NCBI GenBank assembly: GCA_013397455.1
Contig: VYZB01000371.1
Span: 610,698-674,697 of the forward strand
Direction of reading: 5' to 3'
DNA: 64,000 nucleotides
Source of the DNA: Crotophaga sulcirostris
Taxonomy: Eukaryota > Chordata > Aves > Cuculiformes > Crotophagidae
Shown piece by piece: positions 1-14,182 of this stretch. The notes below the pieces were generated by a model. That model saw only the letters and a program-made list of their open reading frames with translations, searched no databases and was not told where the DNA came from. A program made the position numbers and the translations under genes. Position 1 is the first letter of the stretch; every line of letters starts with the position of its first letter.

Positions 1-2
1 GA

Positions 3-89
3 GCTATTAAATTATATGAAGAAGAGGAAAAACAAGCCGAGAAAATGTTTGCTGAGGTATGGAAGAACTTTAAATACCATCTGAGTTAG
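3..89 (+). other. Open frame entering from left edge; possible partial exon or C-terminus
   Basis: The frame starting at base 3 is open for 28 codons from the window edge to a TAG at 87-89. It begins AIKLYEEEEKQAEKMFAE, a charged, helix-like composition unlike the Ser/Leu/Phe/Ile-rich shadow frames typical of this AT-rich DNA. A possible splice donor lies inside it, where GAG is followed by GTATGG at 55-60, so the exon might end at base 54. If not spliced, the frame would end as a C-terminus at 86. I do not recognise the protein. The stretch is too short to rule out chance, because A-rich DNA readily encodes Lys/Glu runs. Confidence 0.2.
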
Positions 90-3000
90 CTACTTGAAAA
101 TGTAGCAGACTCAAAACCAGAGATTATAAAACATTTCTAGTGGGTAACTCATTAAAAATACTCTGCTTTTGCTGTGACTGCACACCACGAAAAAAAGGGG
201 ATTGGAATCAAATTGCTAAATGTCCATCGAATAGGATTCTTCCCCAGAAATCAGCACAAGAGAGTACAAAGCCCTGGATTTTTTTTATTTCTACTCATAG
301 AATCTGATATTGGAAGTTATTCAATTGCTTGAAAGCAATTGGTTTTCATAGCTTTTGACTGGGGAACCAAATCCCAAGAAGCTCCGCAAACTTTACTCAA
401 GTATTTTAAATCCACAACAGCGATACAGGAAGATGGCCTCATCTCAGTGGTATCTCCCATAAAGAGGATCAGCACCTTCTGAATTTTTAGGGAGTCAGCT
501 CTCTTACTAGTTAAAAGTTAATAATCGAAAATATCAAATTCACACATGAGCACTGGCTGATACCTTTGCATAATCCGTTTGAAGAAAGATCAAAGTAAGA
601 ACATCCTTATCTTATTGTTCTGTTTCATTGAGTCATAGCAATAGAAATCAGTGTTCAAAATAAAATGAAAGTATAAGAATAGTCATCTTTGCTACTGCCA
701 TCTAAATTGACTATACCAATTTGGGAAACATGTACCCCTTCTAATATGGTAAAGTAGCAGCTTTTGTTTGACTAATGAGGAACGGACAGACTGTAGGAAT
801 ATGGATTCTGTGGGCAAAGGGTTTGCAAGGAATTGCCCATAGCTTTTTAAGCTCTCATGTACCTTCCCAGAAGAACAGGAAGCCTCTTTTTTTCTCCACT
901 GAGTGTATTATTTTAGTCCCCCTTTGCTCTTATAGTTCTCTTTTTCTTAGGGAAATACTGGTTTTCTGGCAAGTTCTACAGTCTGAAAAGCTGGTTTATC
1001 CAGGGTCAGAAAACAAAGAAGTTTTTCATTGGACATGACATATTTTTCTTTTCAGCTCCTGCACAGCAGCCACGGTGCATAGGCAGTTCCAGACAAGGCT
1101 GGGACTGTGCATGGCTTTGAATTTCACTCACTCTAAGTGGATGCCAGCAGCTTCCTCAATCTTCATCTGAAAAGATGAAGACTCCATGGCTCTTAACGTC
1201 GCTGAATTCTTGCTCTGGGACTCTTGTGTGCAAATTCTGTAGTCTTACTGAACCGGGCTCTTTAAATAGCACTTTGTGATCATTGCAAAGGAGGCTTGTA
1301 CTATTTCACATCTCTTTTCTTTTCCTTTGGGATTAGTTTAATTTAGTTCCCACCTGTCGGATGCAATCTATTCCACTTGTCAGTGTCTTGCTTATTGAGA
1401 GAAAAAATTAACATCTCTTGGGACAAGTGTAATGAAACACCTGTTCAGCACCCAGTAACAGCCAAGTCAGTGGAGTTCAGTTCATGCGAAGAACTGGAAG
1501 AAGCACAGTTGGTCATAGTGGGATAGAAAAATTTATAATATCAGCAGTGGTTTTACCTTGAACTCCCTGCCCCATTTGATGGAATACAAAAGGGTGACAC
1601 AAATTATTTGTAGTATTCTGTACTACTGCAGAGAGGCAGAGAAAGGTACTTAGTTACATTTAGAAGATTGGATTTGTAGAAGTAAGGAAAAGCATGGGAA
1701 GAGTAACTGAAGTACTCATTAATTTTTGAACCAAGACCACATTCAAATTGTTAAGTGTCATTTTAAACTTGTAAGAGGATCCATACCTTACACAACATAG
1801 TTAATGTGTGAAACTCATTGCCAGAAAATATTTACAGTATTCTTGGGAAAGATTCATCATTTTATAGCAATAGCAAGGTAACTGACAGTAACTTATGCTG
1901 CTATAAGTATTATTTCAAATTGATTGTATAGTGCATAGAGTCTTAGCTCTGAGCATTAGACACATAATTTTCCTGAGGAATGGGTTATTTCTTAATTAGT
2001 TATTCTAAATTTTTCAATAATATCTCTGTTATAGGAATGTTTGCTGCTTAAAACAGATAGTATGGACAATGCCAGAAAGGAGGTTAAAAGTAGCAGTAGA
2101 GTGATAAGGAACATAGATGCTTTCTCATACATGACCTATCTAATGAACTCCTTACAAAGGAAAAGATGAGCTACTTTAAAGTAGTTCCTTCCTTCCTAAG
2201 ATATTTAAAATAAGTGTTTATATCTAAAGATCTTTTATAAAGTTCTCGTTGCTATTGTAATTGAAAACAAGTCTGTATTTTTTTCCATATTCTATCATCT
2301 AATCTAGCTATGAAGTACTATGATATCAAATATAAATATTGTATCTTTTCATTCAGAAGATGTGCTCATTGACTACTACCAATATTATTAAGCTATGGAC
2401 TTTATAATTTACTTTCCAAAACTCTATCTGTAAACGAGTGTGAAAATGAAAATATGAAATTAGATAATGATGTGCAACATTTTTCCCTGGTGCCCTTCTA
2501 AAACCAAATTTTTCTTCCTCCTCCTGCTTTTAAAAAATATTTCTACTCTGATTTTTAATGTTTCCTCTTGATCCTTAGCCATTCATGATTCTTTGATGAA
2601 GTCTAATTTCAAGAGCATTTTGTGCAGTAACTTTTGCTGAGCTTTATTAACCAGGAGTGTACTTTGATCTTTACTTTATATGTCTATACTTCTCAACATC
2701 AAACAGCAAAAATCCTGGAAGCCCTAGCAGTAAAAGAAAAAAGAAAAAAATATTTTAAGCAGTCATTGAAATTCATTGGGCATTTTCAGTTTTTACTTGT
2801 GATATTACGACAAATCAAAAGTTTCAGAGCTTAAAGAGAGCTGAGCTAGGGGTTAGGATGTAATATATGTGATATCCATTGTTTTTATTAGGAGACAGGG
2901 AAAAAAAAGATCGGATGCTACATAAACAAGAAGTCCCCAAACAATGGTGAAACAAAACTGCCAGAGAGGGGGGGCTGTAGGAAATTGATGAGTATATCCA

Positions 3001-4100
3001 TCTGTTCTGATCCTAACCCTGCAAATACTTATTTTTCAACAGGCATATTAAAAAGAACACAGCCCTGTAAAGGGTTCTGTGTAGGATTTTAGCCACATAA
3101 ATATGTTCTGAGTTCAGGTTACCCTCTTTCACTCTGTTTTATCTATTTTCAATCTGCTATTACTTTTTTTAAGGCCCCTATTGCTTCTGTGTAAGTTATA
3201 CTAACCAGAAATTTGAGGAGGGCAACTGTAAGAAAAAAGTATTTTTAACTTTCTGGGAGTGTTATTAGTTTAATACATAATATGAGAAAATGGCCATTAT
3301 CTACTTTTTCTTTAAAAAATAAGTACTTTCTAATTATTCTAGAAACGTTATATTAAAAATTATATATTTTCTGACCATCAAATTTTCTGATGCTGTAGTT
3401 TTAAGAAGTTATTTTACTCACTCAAGAGAATGGCTCAGGATGCTGGGTCAGATTCTAAGCTGGTTTAAATTACCATAGCTTCACTAAAAGTAGCAAAACT
3501 ACGCCAACTAAAAAGAAGCTCTGGATTTTGTTAGGGTTCTTACAGTTATAACAAGTCACGTGCTTTTGTTGTAATACATATTGCAATTGCTCCTAGGAGC
3601 TGTGCTTATTACCAGCCACCACTGTGCTGCAGCAACATATACAAAGAACAGAAAACTCTTCCAGTGTAATGAGAAACAGCACCATCTCTTGTACATTGTT
3701 GACTAGATAGCATGAGCACTGTGCTAGATTTTCTGTGAATGGCAATTTCTTTTGCTAAAATAATTAATCTCAGTCATGCTTCTACTTCCCTTAGGTGTGC
3801 TCTGTACAGAAGTTCTTACATTCTGTATGACTTCTGTAGGAAAACACTTCAAAAGCAGTTCATAAAGAGCTCAGTTTTACATTTAATAAATTCTCTCTCT
3901 TTTATTTTTTTGAGATTTTATGCATACAAATGGGCTGATTCCTCTAGTATGGCCATGCAGTATCAAGCAATATACAATATTCTTTGTAATAGTGGTGGAC
4001 TATGAATTCTTTGGCTAACTCGTGCAAGTTTGTACCTTCTTTCTGTAGAGTTACCCAAGCCTATGGAGAAATCTCACATTAAAAAAATTGAGGACATCAT
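90..4100. other. Non-coding AT-rich DNA, no gene seen
   Basis: No frame here looks like a gene; the open frames present (60-90 codons) have shadow-like compositions. The stretch contains a compact hairpin at 1160-1181, A-rich runs near 2730-2760 and 2900-2910, and a short G run near 2966. I recognise no interspersed repeat, although very old copies could be missed by eye. Confidence 0.6.
1160..1181. repeat. 9-bp perfect hairpin with GAAA loop
   Basis: TCTTCATCT at 1160-1168 is the exact reverse complement of AGATGAAGA at 1173-1181, and the four bases between are GAAA, a GNRA-type loop if transcribed on the + strand. There is no T run just after it and no gene beside it, so no role can be assigned. 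Confidence 0.5.
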
Positions 4101-4316
4101 CAAATCATTTGGGTTGGGAGGGACCTTTAAAGGTCATCTAGTCCAACCTCCCTGCAGTGACCAGGGACATCTTCAACTAGACCAGGTTTCTCAGAACCCT
4201 ATCCAACCTGACCTTGAATGTTTCCAGGGATGGGGCATCCACCACCACTGTGGGCAATCTGGTCCAGTGTTTCACCACTGTCATCATAAATCTTTCTTCC
4301 TTATATCTAGTCTGAG
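4101..4316 (-). mobile_element. CR1 LINE, 3'-terminal fragment
   Basis: Read on the + strand this is the reverse complement of the 3' end of an avian CR1 retrotransposon. Recognisable blocks in order are GGGTTGGGAGGGACC, CTTTAAAGGTCATCTAGTCC, a GACCAGGGACATC block, CAGGGATGGGGCATCCACCA, and TTCTTCCTTATATCTAGTCT. Because the copy is on the minus strand, its 3' end lies at the low coordinate, where the usual 8-bp tail repeat has decayed into a CATCAT/AATCAT-like stretch. The copy is truncated at its 5' end near 4316, as most CR1 copies are; beyond that the sequence no longer follows CR1. No reverse transcriptase coding sequence is included. A 96-codon open frame across it (4030-4320) is an accident of the repeat. 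Confidence 0.93.
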
Positions 4317-7300
4317 GTGATAGTCTTTAAGATAACTTTCATTTTTGTGTATGGTTTCTTGGAATTGTACCTACCCTAATAACTATTATTTCATTCTCTC
4401 CACTGCTGAAAGTGAGGGGATAGTCCCTTTCATTTTCCTTTTTTTTCTCCAGAAAATATGTGCTGTTCTGCTTTACAAACAACCAAAACATTACAGACCT
4501 TGGGCTTTTTTTTTACAGTATGCTAAAAAGCAAGCCCACAAGAATTAGGTGAAATTTCTTGAACTCTGGATTATTTAATATATAAAAACTGCATTTCCCT
4601 GCAGGATGGTCAAATTATGTATCTAATTTGCCTTTCAGAATTATAAAGTAAGAAAAATTGCCAAGAGGTGAGAAAAACTGTATAGCTGATAGCACTGGCC
4701 CTCCTGTCAGACAACACTTGTTTGTATTCCTACAGTCTGTAGCAATGCTTCAAAATCTTTCAGACACTACATCTTCAGTATCCCTTCAGTTTCCTGCATG
4801 CATTATGGATGCTTGTGCAATACTTTCCTGCTTTGAAGTGCCAGAGACTTAATTTTTTTCACAATCATTTTAAAAATTTTTCTATCTTGTTAGCTGTAAT
4901 ATTAACAGTAAATGTTTTTTTCTAGACTGTATGCAAATTGCAGCAGAGAGAAGAGCCTTGTGCTAATGGACCAGACCTATCACCTTCTAAGACATGAGAA
5001 GTAAATGAAAAGGTAGCTAATCACATTGTTATCGCTTGTATGAGTAGGTCAACGCAAAAAAATAACAAAGATGTTAGAATATGCTACAATGGAATGTTTG
5101 AAAAGGTAGTAAACAAACATTTATAGAGCATTTTTTAAAACTATGAAAGATGTTTTTCTTAAGTTTAGGCTCTGACAAGGAACATGTGTGAAAGTTTATC
5201 TTCAACTACTTTCATTGTCTAACTAAAGTCATCATTTTGTGTTCGTAGTATTTGGGTACTTGCTTGAAGCAGGGCATAAAGACCTTGCCTTCACTAAATT
5301 TCCCCAAGAATTTTCTTTTAAAATAAAAAAGAAAAATTACACTAATGAAATACTCAACCCAGAATCTCCTTGGTGCAGTTTAAGATTGTAATAAATGTAC
5401 TTGGTTTTAGTAAAGACAGTAAAGCTTTTGTAGTCCATAAGATTTCAATTATAAATTAACTTTAAGTGGAATGTTAAAATTTGAGTAGGTTATATCCCTT
5501 GAACTTTATGGTCCAGATGCTTGGTTGCTGGTGAGGAACATACAAGGCAACTCAGATGAAGGGTATTCAAGGATGTCTTTCAGCATTTCCTACCACAATG
5601 CTTTTCCATACAAGATGTGGACCATAGAAAACTACTGTAAAATATGACCACTGCTATTTGCAGTTACAGTAATAGCAGCTGAAAGATGGGTGATGGACTT
5701 CACAACTATTTGCTACCTCTATTTTAGGATGATCAGATCTCTCTTAGTTTGTACTGTGGGAGCAACTTCACAAATTACTGTGAGGAGATACCCAGATGGC
5801 AAGAAATCATGTCAGTGCGCAAAATTAATCTACACTTGTGTTATTCTGGCTACTTCATGCCATTGAGTGATTTTATTTTGTTTTCATACTGCCTCTAAAA
5901 TTTCCTTGCATGAGTTTTCACAAGTAGTCAATTTCAGATTGTCTTTATGGCAGCACAGGGCTATGAATGATTGGGTCATGCATCTTTTTAGAGGCGAAAC
6001 ACGTAATGAAAAAATACTTATCACTAGAATTACATAAAAGGAAATCAATGCTTAGCTTCTCCACTTATTTTCATTTATTTCCTTATGTTTAATATGCCTT
6101 TGTTTGGCTTTGGTATTAGCTTTAAAAAAAAGTTTATTGGAACATTAATGCCATCTTATGCACATCATAAAATACATCACTCCCTGCCTTCTCCATCCCC
6201 CCTTTTCCTCCTCCTGAGTAATTGTGTGGTTGATTTGTTCAAAAAGAAGCTCCCAGGAACAAACAAAATGCATACACATGGTATTTCACAGATGAACGTA
6301 CTACAGTTAGAACTATTTCCATTCCTCATGTGTTGTCTTACTGCAATCTGCTGTCAGCTTGAAGTCATTAGCATTTTTAAAACACACCTTCTCTAGAACA
6401 AAAAAAATCCCATCTACTGATGTTGGTAAATGTATTTAGTTGCTAATGACAACTGATTTCTTACCTTTTTATTTCAATATCCCGGATAGCGAATGACTCT
6501 GTTAAGCTCTCACACTGGACTGTTTCTTTTAATATTTTGCTCAGGTAGTCCTGTTGTGGAGGAAGTGGATGGGGTCAGAAGGTTGGAAATCTGTGTCGTT
6601 TTAGTTTTATACATTTTCTCCAACTAAGTAGGAGATTTTGGTTCTAATTCTTCCATGAAGCAAACAGCTGACATTAAGATGTCTGAAACCTGTTTGGATT
6701 TTGCAAATTCATCACATTAACAGTGTCCCCTAACTCGTATCGTCCCCCCTCGCCTCCCACACCCAGTTTTTGATGATGTTTCTTACAACAACTCACAAAC
6801 AGGATTTGGGCAAACTGAAGCTTAGATTTTTCTCTGGAAGAAACATGAGCGAGTGTCCCCTACAAAAGAAACTCTGTAACCCTAAGTAACTCTAATCAGA
6901 AGTCAGGATAGCCACAGAGGTTATTGAAGCCTCAGACCATGCCCGCTTCTGGGGAAATTTTGAATAGAGTTGGTAAGGTAATGGAACATCCCTTGTCCCC
7001 CTGTCCATAGTTTGCTTCAGCATGAAGTTGAATTGAAGGATTTACCTTTCCAAAGATGCTTAACACTCTTCTGGTGTGTTAACATGAATCTATTTATCAG
7101 GTATTTTCTGGTTTTACTATTTTTTTTCCTCTACAATAAGGAACACTATGATAAAGATTTTGCCAAAAATGTAACATTCTCTGGTATTGATAATTGCTAT
7201 TGAAAATATCTGAAAATACATACTGTTTCCTGTAGTTCATGTGACAGGAAAATCTTCTGTTGACACGGTACAGTTGACTAGAAGGAAAAATGGTGAGCAG

Positions 7301-10300
7301 AATTGATTCTGAGGGCAATAAGAAAAATAGGGTTCCCTACTGCATTTAGAAAAGGAATATTCTCTGAGGAACTAATTCTATAAAGTAAGTACAATATTGA
7401 TTTCCTTTTTCTTGTGAAAAAAACGTGTTTTATGAAGTGAGTTTTCCATCCAGAAATATCCATGTGCCTTTGTCTTTGACTTGAAGTATAGGTTTACTAC
7501 GGAGTAGTAGGCTGTATCTCCAAAGACTTGGTACTTTCAATATTGAGACTAGGTACTTTTACACGATATTTTACCAGTGCTTAATTGAGATCTTGATCCT
7601 CTTATTCTGCATAAGCCAGCTGACTTTCTTAGCCTTGATGTGATATCAATCTGCACAAGAAGTGCAGCACTTGGGAGTGTCCAGTAAGGCTTCCATTGAA
7701 GCAGAAACTGGTTTTTATTATTTATCCATAATAAATAACACAACAATGAATAAAAAATACCACAACAATGAACTATCCCTTCCTACTTTGTTTCAGAAAG
7801 TAACTTACATAGTTTTATACTTCAGTCTATTATGTTCAGAATGTGGATTATTACAGTTTATTACTAATGTATTTTACTCATGCATTTTTCTCACTGATGG
7901 GTGAAGCTCTGGCATTTCAGAGATCTATTGTGTGTGTAGTAAAAGCCTTGGCTCATCATCATGGCCAATTCCTGTGGGATAGGAAGTCTTTAACCTTCTC
8001 ACACATGCACACTTTATGTAAGTTGTAGATTCTCCAACGTGAAGCCCTTACGTGCAACCACCTTAACACACACTTTCTAGCCTTTCTAAAAGGCTCTCTA
8101 GGGCCTAATACCAGGAACTTGCTTGACTTGCTTTGAAGTCTGCGCTTAGGTCCCTTTACAGTCCCTATTTTTGTGCATAACTACTGCCCGGGTCAAGAAG
8201 AGAAAGCAGCAACAACTATTCAGGTTTTTAGTACGTAAGTCTTTGTTTGAGGTCCACACTTCAGCCCATAAATCTTTGCGCAGTGAAGTCTTAATGTCCT
8301 GAATAAGGCATAAAGCCTTCTGGAAGTAACTCCGTATGCATTTAGGCAGCGAAGCCTGACCGGTGCCTGAAGATTAACGAGCTAAAGTGAAACCTCTGGG
8401 GAGATGTTAGACTCTTAACAACCAAGTGTTTCCATTAATCAGGCCATGGTTAATGAAGGTATGATAATCTGTAAACATGCAAATTGTATGACAATAGATG
8501 AAAATTTGATATGAATCCTCAAAAGAGGGCTATCTTCATTTGAGTAGGTTCAAATGCCCAGCCAAATCGCAAAGTCGGTGGCAAATTTTAAGAAGCTAGA
8601 ATTCACACTCTTTCTCTCAGTTGCAATCAAACATCACACTCTGCATCATATCCATAGAATATTGATTTTTTGTTTTCATCTGCTTAGCTGATGAAATTAG
8701 GGCTGTGTCACGTAAATAGGGCAAACAATAAACTTTAGCCTTCTGGAACCTGGCTGTACCTTTTCCATGTATGAACAAAGAGAGAGGTTTTGATAAGGTT
8801 GGAATGACTCCGGAATAAAAGCAGTGTTTTATTTACTAACAGAGCAAGAAGTGCTATGGGCATCATTGAATGTTTAATAAGGAAAGTGAATCTGAAGGTT
8901 ATGTGAATTTTAATGACCTGCATAGTCTGAAGGTCATAAACTGCTAAATACTTTCCATGTCGGTTATCTAGTTGTTTTATGCAGATTATAAGAAATATTT
9001 GAATATCCTTACAGGCAAAATTATATGTACTGTCAGCTCCCACATATTTTCTTTTAATTTTTGTTTTATTTTGGCTGGTAGAAAGGTTGGAGGTTGGAGA
9101 ATTGTTTCTGTTCAGTAGCACTGTCTTCCAAAGTTAATATCTGAATATTAAATGGCTTTTCACTCATTCTAATATTCTTGGTATACTAAACAGTTACTGA
9201 AGCTTTCTAGAACCACTACATGCATCATAGGGGTACTTAGTGTCATGAAGTATATGGCTCTGAAAACGAATGATGATACAATTTGCAACTTTCCTAATTC
9301 AATTTTAAAGTAATTCAAGAATTTCTTTAAAGGCTTTTTCACCCAGCTCAATAAAACCTTTCCCACAGAGACCAGTGGGTATAGCATTTAACTGTTAAAT
9401 ATGTATCTACTATAGTGAATTCAAATACATATAGTATCCCCTTATTATTAGTTATTGATGAGCCTCAAATATATTTTTCTCTAGCTTTCTCTCTCACCCC
9501 TCTCAATCCACATGTGTTTTTAAACCACAGAATCTCAGATACAGGAAAGAGCAAATGCACGTCTGTGTTTCTATTATCCTGCCTTCTAACTTAAAAAATA
9601 GGAATTTTACTCTTGCTCTACTTCAAATTTTCTATCGTTAATACAAATAGGCAGTTATAAATATTGTGTCCTTTGAATCATTAGTAAGTTTGGTTTTAGT
9701 GCTTGTCAGACAATCTTGTTAAAAGACTAAAGTCAAATTGTCCTTTTTGTGCTAGGCTTGTTTTCCATAAATTGCCAGAAAACAATTTATTCGGTCTGTC
9801 TTTCTTCCAGTAATTGATTAGGCGGATATTATTTATCGTAGTGCTGCAAGCACATCTTTGCATAAATTGGATGTGCTTTATCATTCTGAGTTACATTGTA
9901 TTTACAAATGCTCTATTTTCTGCTTATCATTGACAACTTTATTCCATGGTAAACTCGTCTTCATTAGAAGGGCTTAAGCATTAGTGTTCATTTATCAGCA
10001 AGGGAATTTGGAGAAAAGCCCCACCATGTTTTCTATCTTTAGCAAATATTTTAGCTCAACAAATATGCTTTCAAATCCTATAGCTGTTTTTCTCCATATG
10101 AAAATCCAATAAATAGCAAGAATGATTTCTTTTTAGCACCCTCACTCTGTAGGAATTTCTTTTAGCTGCTATTAAAGCTTGCAAGTGATTTCAGTTTCAC
10201 TGTTTAAATAAAAGAGCCTAGAGAGTAAGAAGTCGCAGCCTGCCTGGCATTTTCTCAAGTCTTTAATGACTCTGTTCATCAGGTCATCTCTGTTAAGAGA

Positions 10301-13300
10301 AGTAAGCTCCCAGACTAGCAATTTATTTGGTTAAAGGAAGGGTTGACTGGGTATCTGCACTGTTTATTGTCTCTTTTCTAGTCATGAATACTGCCCACAC
10401 ATGATGTTTCAGAATTTGACTGAGTCCAGGGAATGCATTCACAAGTATGATTCATTTTCAGGTATGGAAAAACCTTTTCTCTTTATAGCTTTTTACTTCA
10501 TATCTAAGAAAGTATTTTGTCATTGCTTTAGTGAGATGTAATTACAGTAATTCATCTGCAGTCAAAAAATTTCAGGTTTGAAAATCTCATCTGTGATTGC
10601 ACAGGCATAAATGTTATGTTAAAACATAAAAGCTAATATTAGTGTAAATAAGAGCTCAACTTCCTGTGGAGTCCGAGGCATTGCCTACTTGCACTGGAAT
10701 TAGCAGGCTGTGAAAGTGCTCATAAATTCACAGACTCAAGCCCCAGAATGCATATCTCAAATCACAGCTCTCTCCTGCTTCTTTTTGCATAATAATGGAG
10801 GACCCAGCTGCAATTCTTTTTGCTTGAGAAAGAGTTCGCAATGCCAGCACAATCCTTATTCTTCACCCAGTACTAAGAAGTCTGAGGAAAAGTAACAGGA
10901 GGATCAATTATGTTGAAGTATTACTACTTTTTTCAGCTGTGTGACACCTCCTGTATGGAAGTAGTGAAACGGAAATGGATTTCCCTCACCTGATCATTCA
11001 AGCTTGATGTGCACACATGCATGTGTAAGATAAGGAGGTCTTGGTTTTAGTGCATCATCAGAAGATAATGGAGTACCCATCCGGAACACTATCCCTGTGT
11101 TTCTTCAGCAGAGATATCTTGTAACAAAACGGTAGAAAGCACGAGACCATTCCTTATGCTATCATTACTGAATACAAACTCATCATTGCTGTCACCCTCA
11201 GAGATACCTGTATTAATAGAGAGGAGGGAAAGAGGACGAAACACTGCACAGTCCAGAGGCTAAGTATTCACACATCATATAGGATGCTTGGATTGCATAA
11301 TCCACATCTCATTAGGAAAAGATGAATTGAAGAAATTACTTTATTATTATATGCCACCTTCTTTGTTGTTGTTGGTACAATAGAGTAGAACTCAGGGTCT
11401 CTTTGCCTTTTTGTTTATTAGTTTTGCTTGAGTTCTTTGAGTATAAGAACCAGTGTCTAATGAATGTCTAAAGGAAATAGGCTTCACTGTAGCAAGCATT
11501 TATGTGATTTATCTACCCTTGAATAATGAGGCTTGAGTCTTAGTGTCTCCTCTGATCTTTTCGACATTCAAATGAGTCACCACTTGGTTTGCTGCTTGGT
11601 AAAGCTGCCTTTGGGGGTGCTAATTCAACATGTACATTGCATATGGAACTATTTTAAAATGCTTCTTTACAGGTCTCTATAATCACCTTGACAGTCTTGC
11701 TCATGCATGTGTGCAACTGGTTGTTAATATAGGTTTTTATTTGCAGAGGTTTTTGGGAATCCACAATCATTTTGAAATCCTCTAAAGAGAAAAAATTTCA
11801 GAAACTAAACTAGCAAATGTTTACAGGTCACCTTTAATATAATAAGCAGAGTTGCAGAATATCATTTATACAGATTTATATATAGGTGTAGAAATGTATA
11901 ATATATAAGACATATTTGCATATATAAAGTATAAGTATTTTGGTTTCCTCGAAGTCATACAGAATGTCTACACATATGCTTCTTTCTATATGAATGATAT
12001 TTCTTTTGGTGGGTGCTCAGTTGCTTGCAGGGCACTGATAAGGTTTTTCAGGAACATTTCTCCTTCTCCTCCTTGCCGTTTCAATTAGTTTCCCATTCCA
12101 TAGAAAAATATACCTCATCTGATATGAATATGGAACCTGTACAGTCAAATTTTGATTTCTACAAACAATGATTGCTTGCTTGAATGTTCACAGAAAGAGA
12201 ACTTAAAAGAGGCCCAAGCAGAGCTGGAATGAATTAAGATTTAAATTTCAGCAGGCATTAATTGAAAGGTTGTTTTTTTTTTTTCTTTAAAGGCATTCAG
12301 CTCTTTTGATGGTAAAGGATTCACCTAGTTCATGATTTGTAAAGGACTGTCTAGACTTTATTGCTAATTGTAAGTCACTGTGCAGGCTCACCAGCCGTAC
12401 AAGGAAAAATAAAGTCCCTAACCATACATCTTCTCTTTGCATCCCCTTCCTCAGGGCTTGCTTTATTTCCAAAACCACAAACTCTAAACCAGAACAAATC
12501 AACTCAAACTGCTCAGTAATAATCACCTGAGGCCCTTCCAGCCTCAGCCAGCTGGGAGAAGACAGCACACAACCTCATCTTATGAGGTTTTTGTTTGTAC
12601 CAACTTTCTCATTCCTTTCACAACGCCATCAAAAACACCATTACCAGTCCAATAACTCCTTACAAGCCAAATTGGCTTTAGCCCATGACACATTGTTCTT
12701 TTGCAAAAGCTACGTATGCCAGTTTACTATGCTTTCACTCACGCAGCTCCCATTCCAGAAAAAAATGAGATCACTTTAAAAAGAATCAATACTTCAAAAT
12801 AGGGCCTTTCATAACCTGAAACTGCAAAAAACGCTGTCAAAGAAGAAAGTGGCTACACAGGGAATTGCTGGGAAATAGCGAGATTTGTAGTAATTTTTGC
12901 CTTGAGTAATCGACAAATTACAACTTATAGTGATTTTGAATAGCAGGAGATTTTGGATTTGTCTTTAAAAATAACTAGTATATGTAATGATGATACTATT
13001 TGTCTTCATCTTACCCCACTAAAGGAGAAAAAAATAATTTAAGATTTGATGTTCTATGGATACTAGAAAACAGAAGAAAATAATGGCAATACATATATTT
13101 ACATATATACATATGTTTATAGGTAGGAAAATTTTGGTATATGCAAAATATTGAATATGAAGTATAAGCACTTATATTTGTGTGGAGTTGTGAACCATTG
13201 ATGGTGTATCCTTTGTAAACAACCAGGGAAACCTTTTTAACCTGAAGCTTTGTTTTCTTCCTAGAAAGGAGTAACTTGCTGCAATATTTTGAAAACTTTC

Positions 13301-14182
13301 AATGGATCATGTGAATTGTTCTAGAGAAGAGCTATGCTGTACCTCAGTTAAATAGCAATATACAGCCTACACAAATCATATTCTCTTGAAGCTTTATTTG
13401 CCTCTGTAGCAGCTGAACAAATGTCACAGAGATTGAACGTATGCTACCATAACTGGTAGTCTAATTTCTCCCCAAAAAACAGTTTCAATTGAGCCAGAAG
13501 GTCAGCACCCAACAAGTTTATGACAGTGTGCTATGAGTGTGCTGTAAATAAGAGCAGATAGTCTTCAAGACAGGTGAACTGCAATGGAGGATTTTGTGAT
13601 GCTCTATTGCCAGTACAACATGTAAAAGCTGACACCATTTTACTCATCATCAGCAGTTTAATTTTCACTCTAAGAGGTAAAAAGAATATACTAAAAAAAA
13701 CTCCTCTTAAAGAAAACATCTGAAAATGAAAATTTAAGGAAAGACTGTCAGATAGAAAATTTTATCCTAAAAATAAAATAAAATTAAGACAATGAATAAA
13801 ACTAAGCTGTACTTCGAAAATGATGAAGTCTTGCTGACTAGCCAAAAAGGAAACTACCATAAACCATTAAGTTATACATTCAGAGCCCAACTCAGTTGAA
13901 GACATTTCAGAAATTCTCACTGAACTAAATCAGATCTTTCATTTCAGTCAGAAATTTAGAAGGGGGTTAGTCCCTTTGGTTTCTCCCTGCCCTCACCTTT
14001 TTTGTCCCAATCTATGTGGCTGACTTTTAAGTCCTGTTGAGAAATGCTTTCTGCAGTGTTTAACAGCAAAGGAAATTGAGATGACGCAGCTCACCCGTGC
14101 CTTCCAAATTGAGGCTGGAAGGAGAGGGCTCTGCAGCTGAAGCCACTTAATGTGGCCTTTGAGCTTCTTGATTGTTCTACAC
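4317..14182. other. Non-coding DNA, no gene seen
   Basis: Nearly 10 kb without a credible exon. Visible landmarks are a pyrimidine-rich patch near 6180-6215, a C-rich patch with several CpGs at 6725-6770, a segment with less AT bias at about 8100-8400, and a palindromic homeodomain-type site TAATTGATTA at 9811-9820 inside a stretch free of recognisable repeats. AT-rich simple sequence lies near 11870-11940 and 13095-13130. The 128-codon minus-strand frame at 8735-9121 matches no family I know. Confidence 0.6.
14175..14182. repeat. Left target-site duplication of hAT copy 1
   Basis: TTCTACAC directly precedes the CAGGGGTG terminus and is repeated with one change as CTCTACAC at 14380-14387. 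Eight bases with T at position 2 and A at position 7 is the pattern expected of hAT integration. Confidence 0.85.

Noticed and set aside
4030..4320. 96-codon frame as a gene
   Set aside because: It lies almost wholly in the antisense of a CR1 3'-UTR.
8735..9121. 128-codon minus-strand frame
   Set aside because: No domain recognised; lysine, serine and leucine bias as expected of AT-rich shadow frames.
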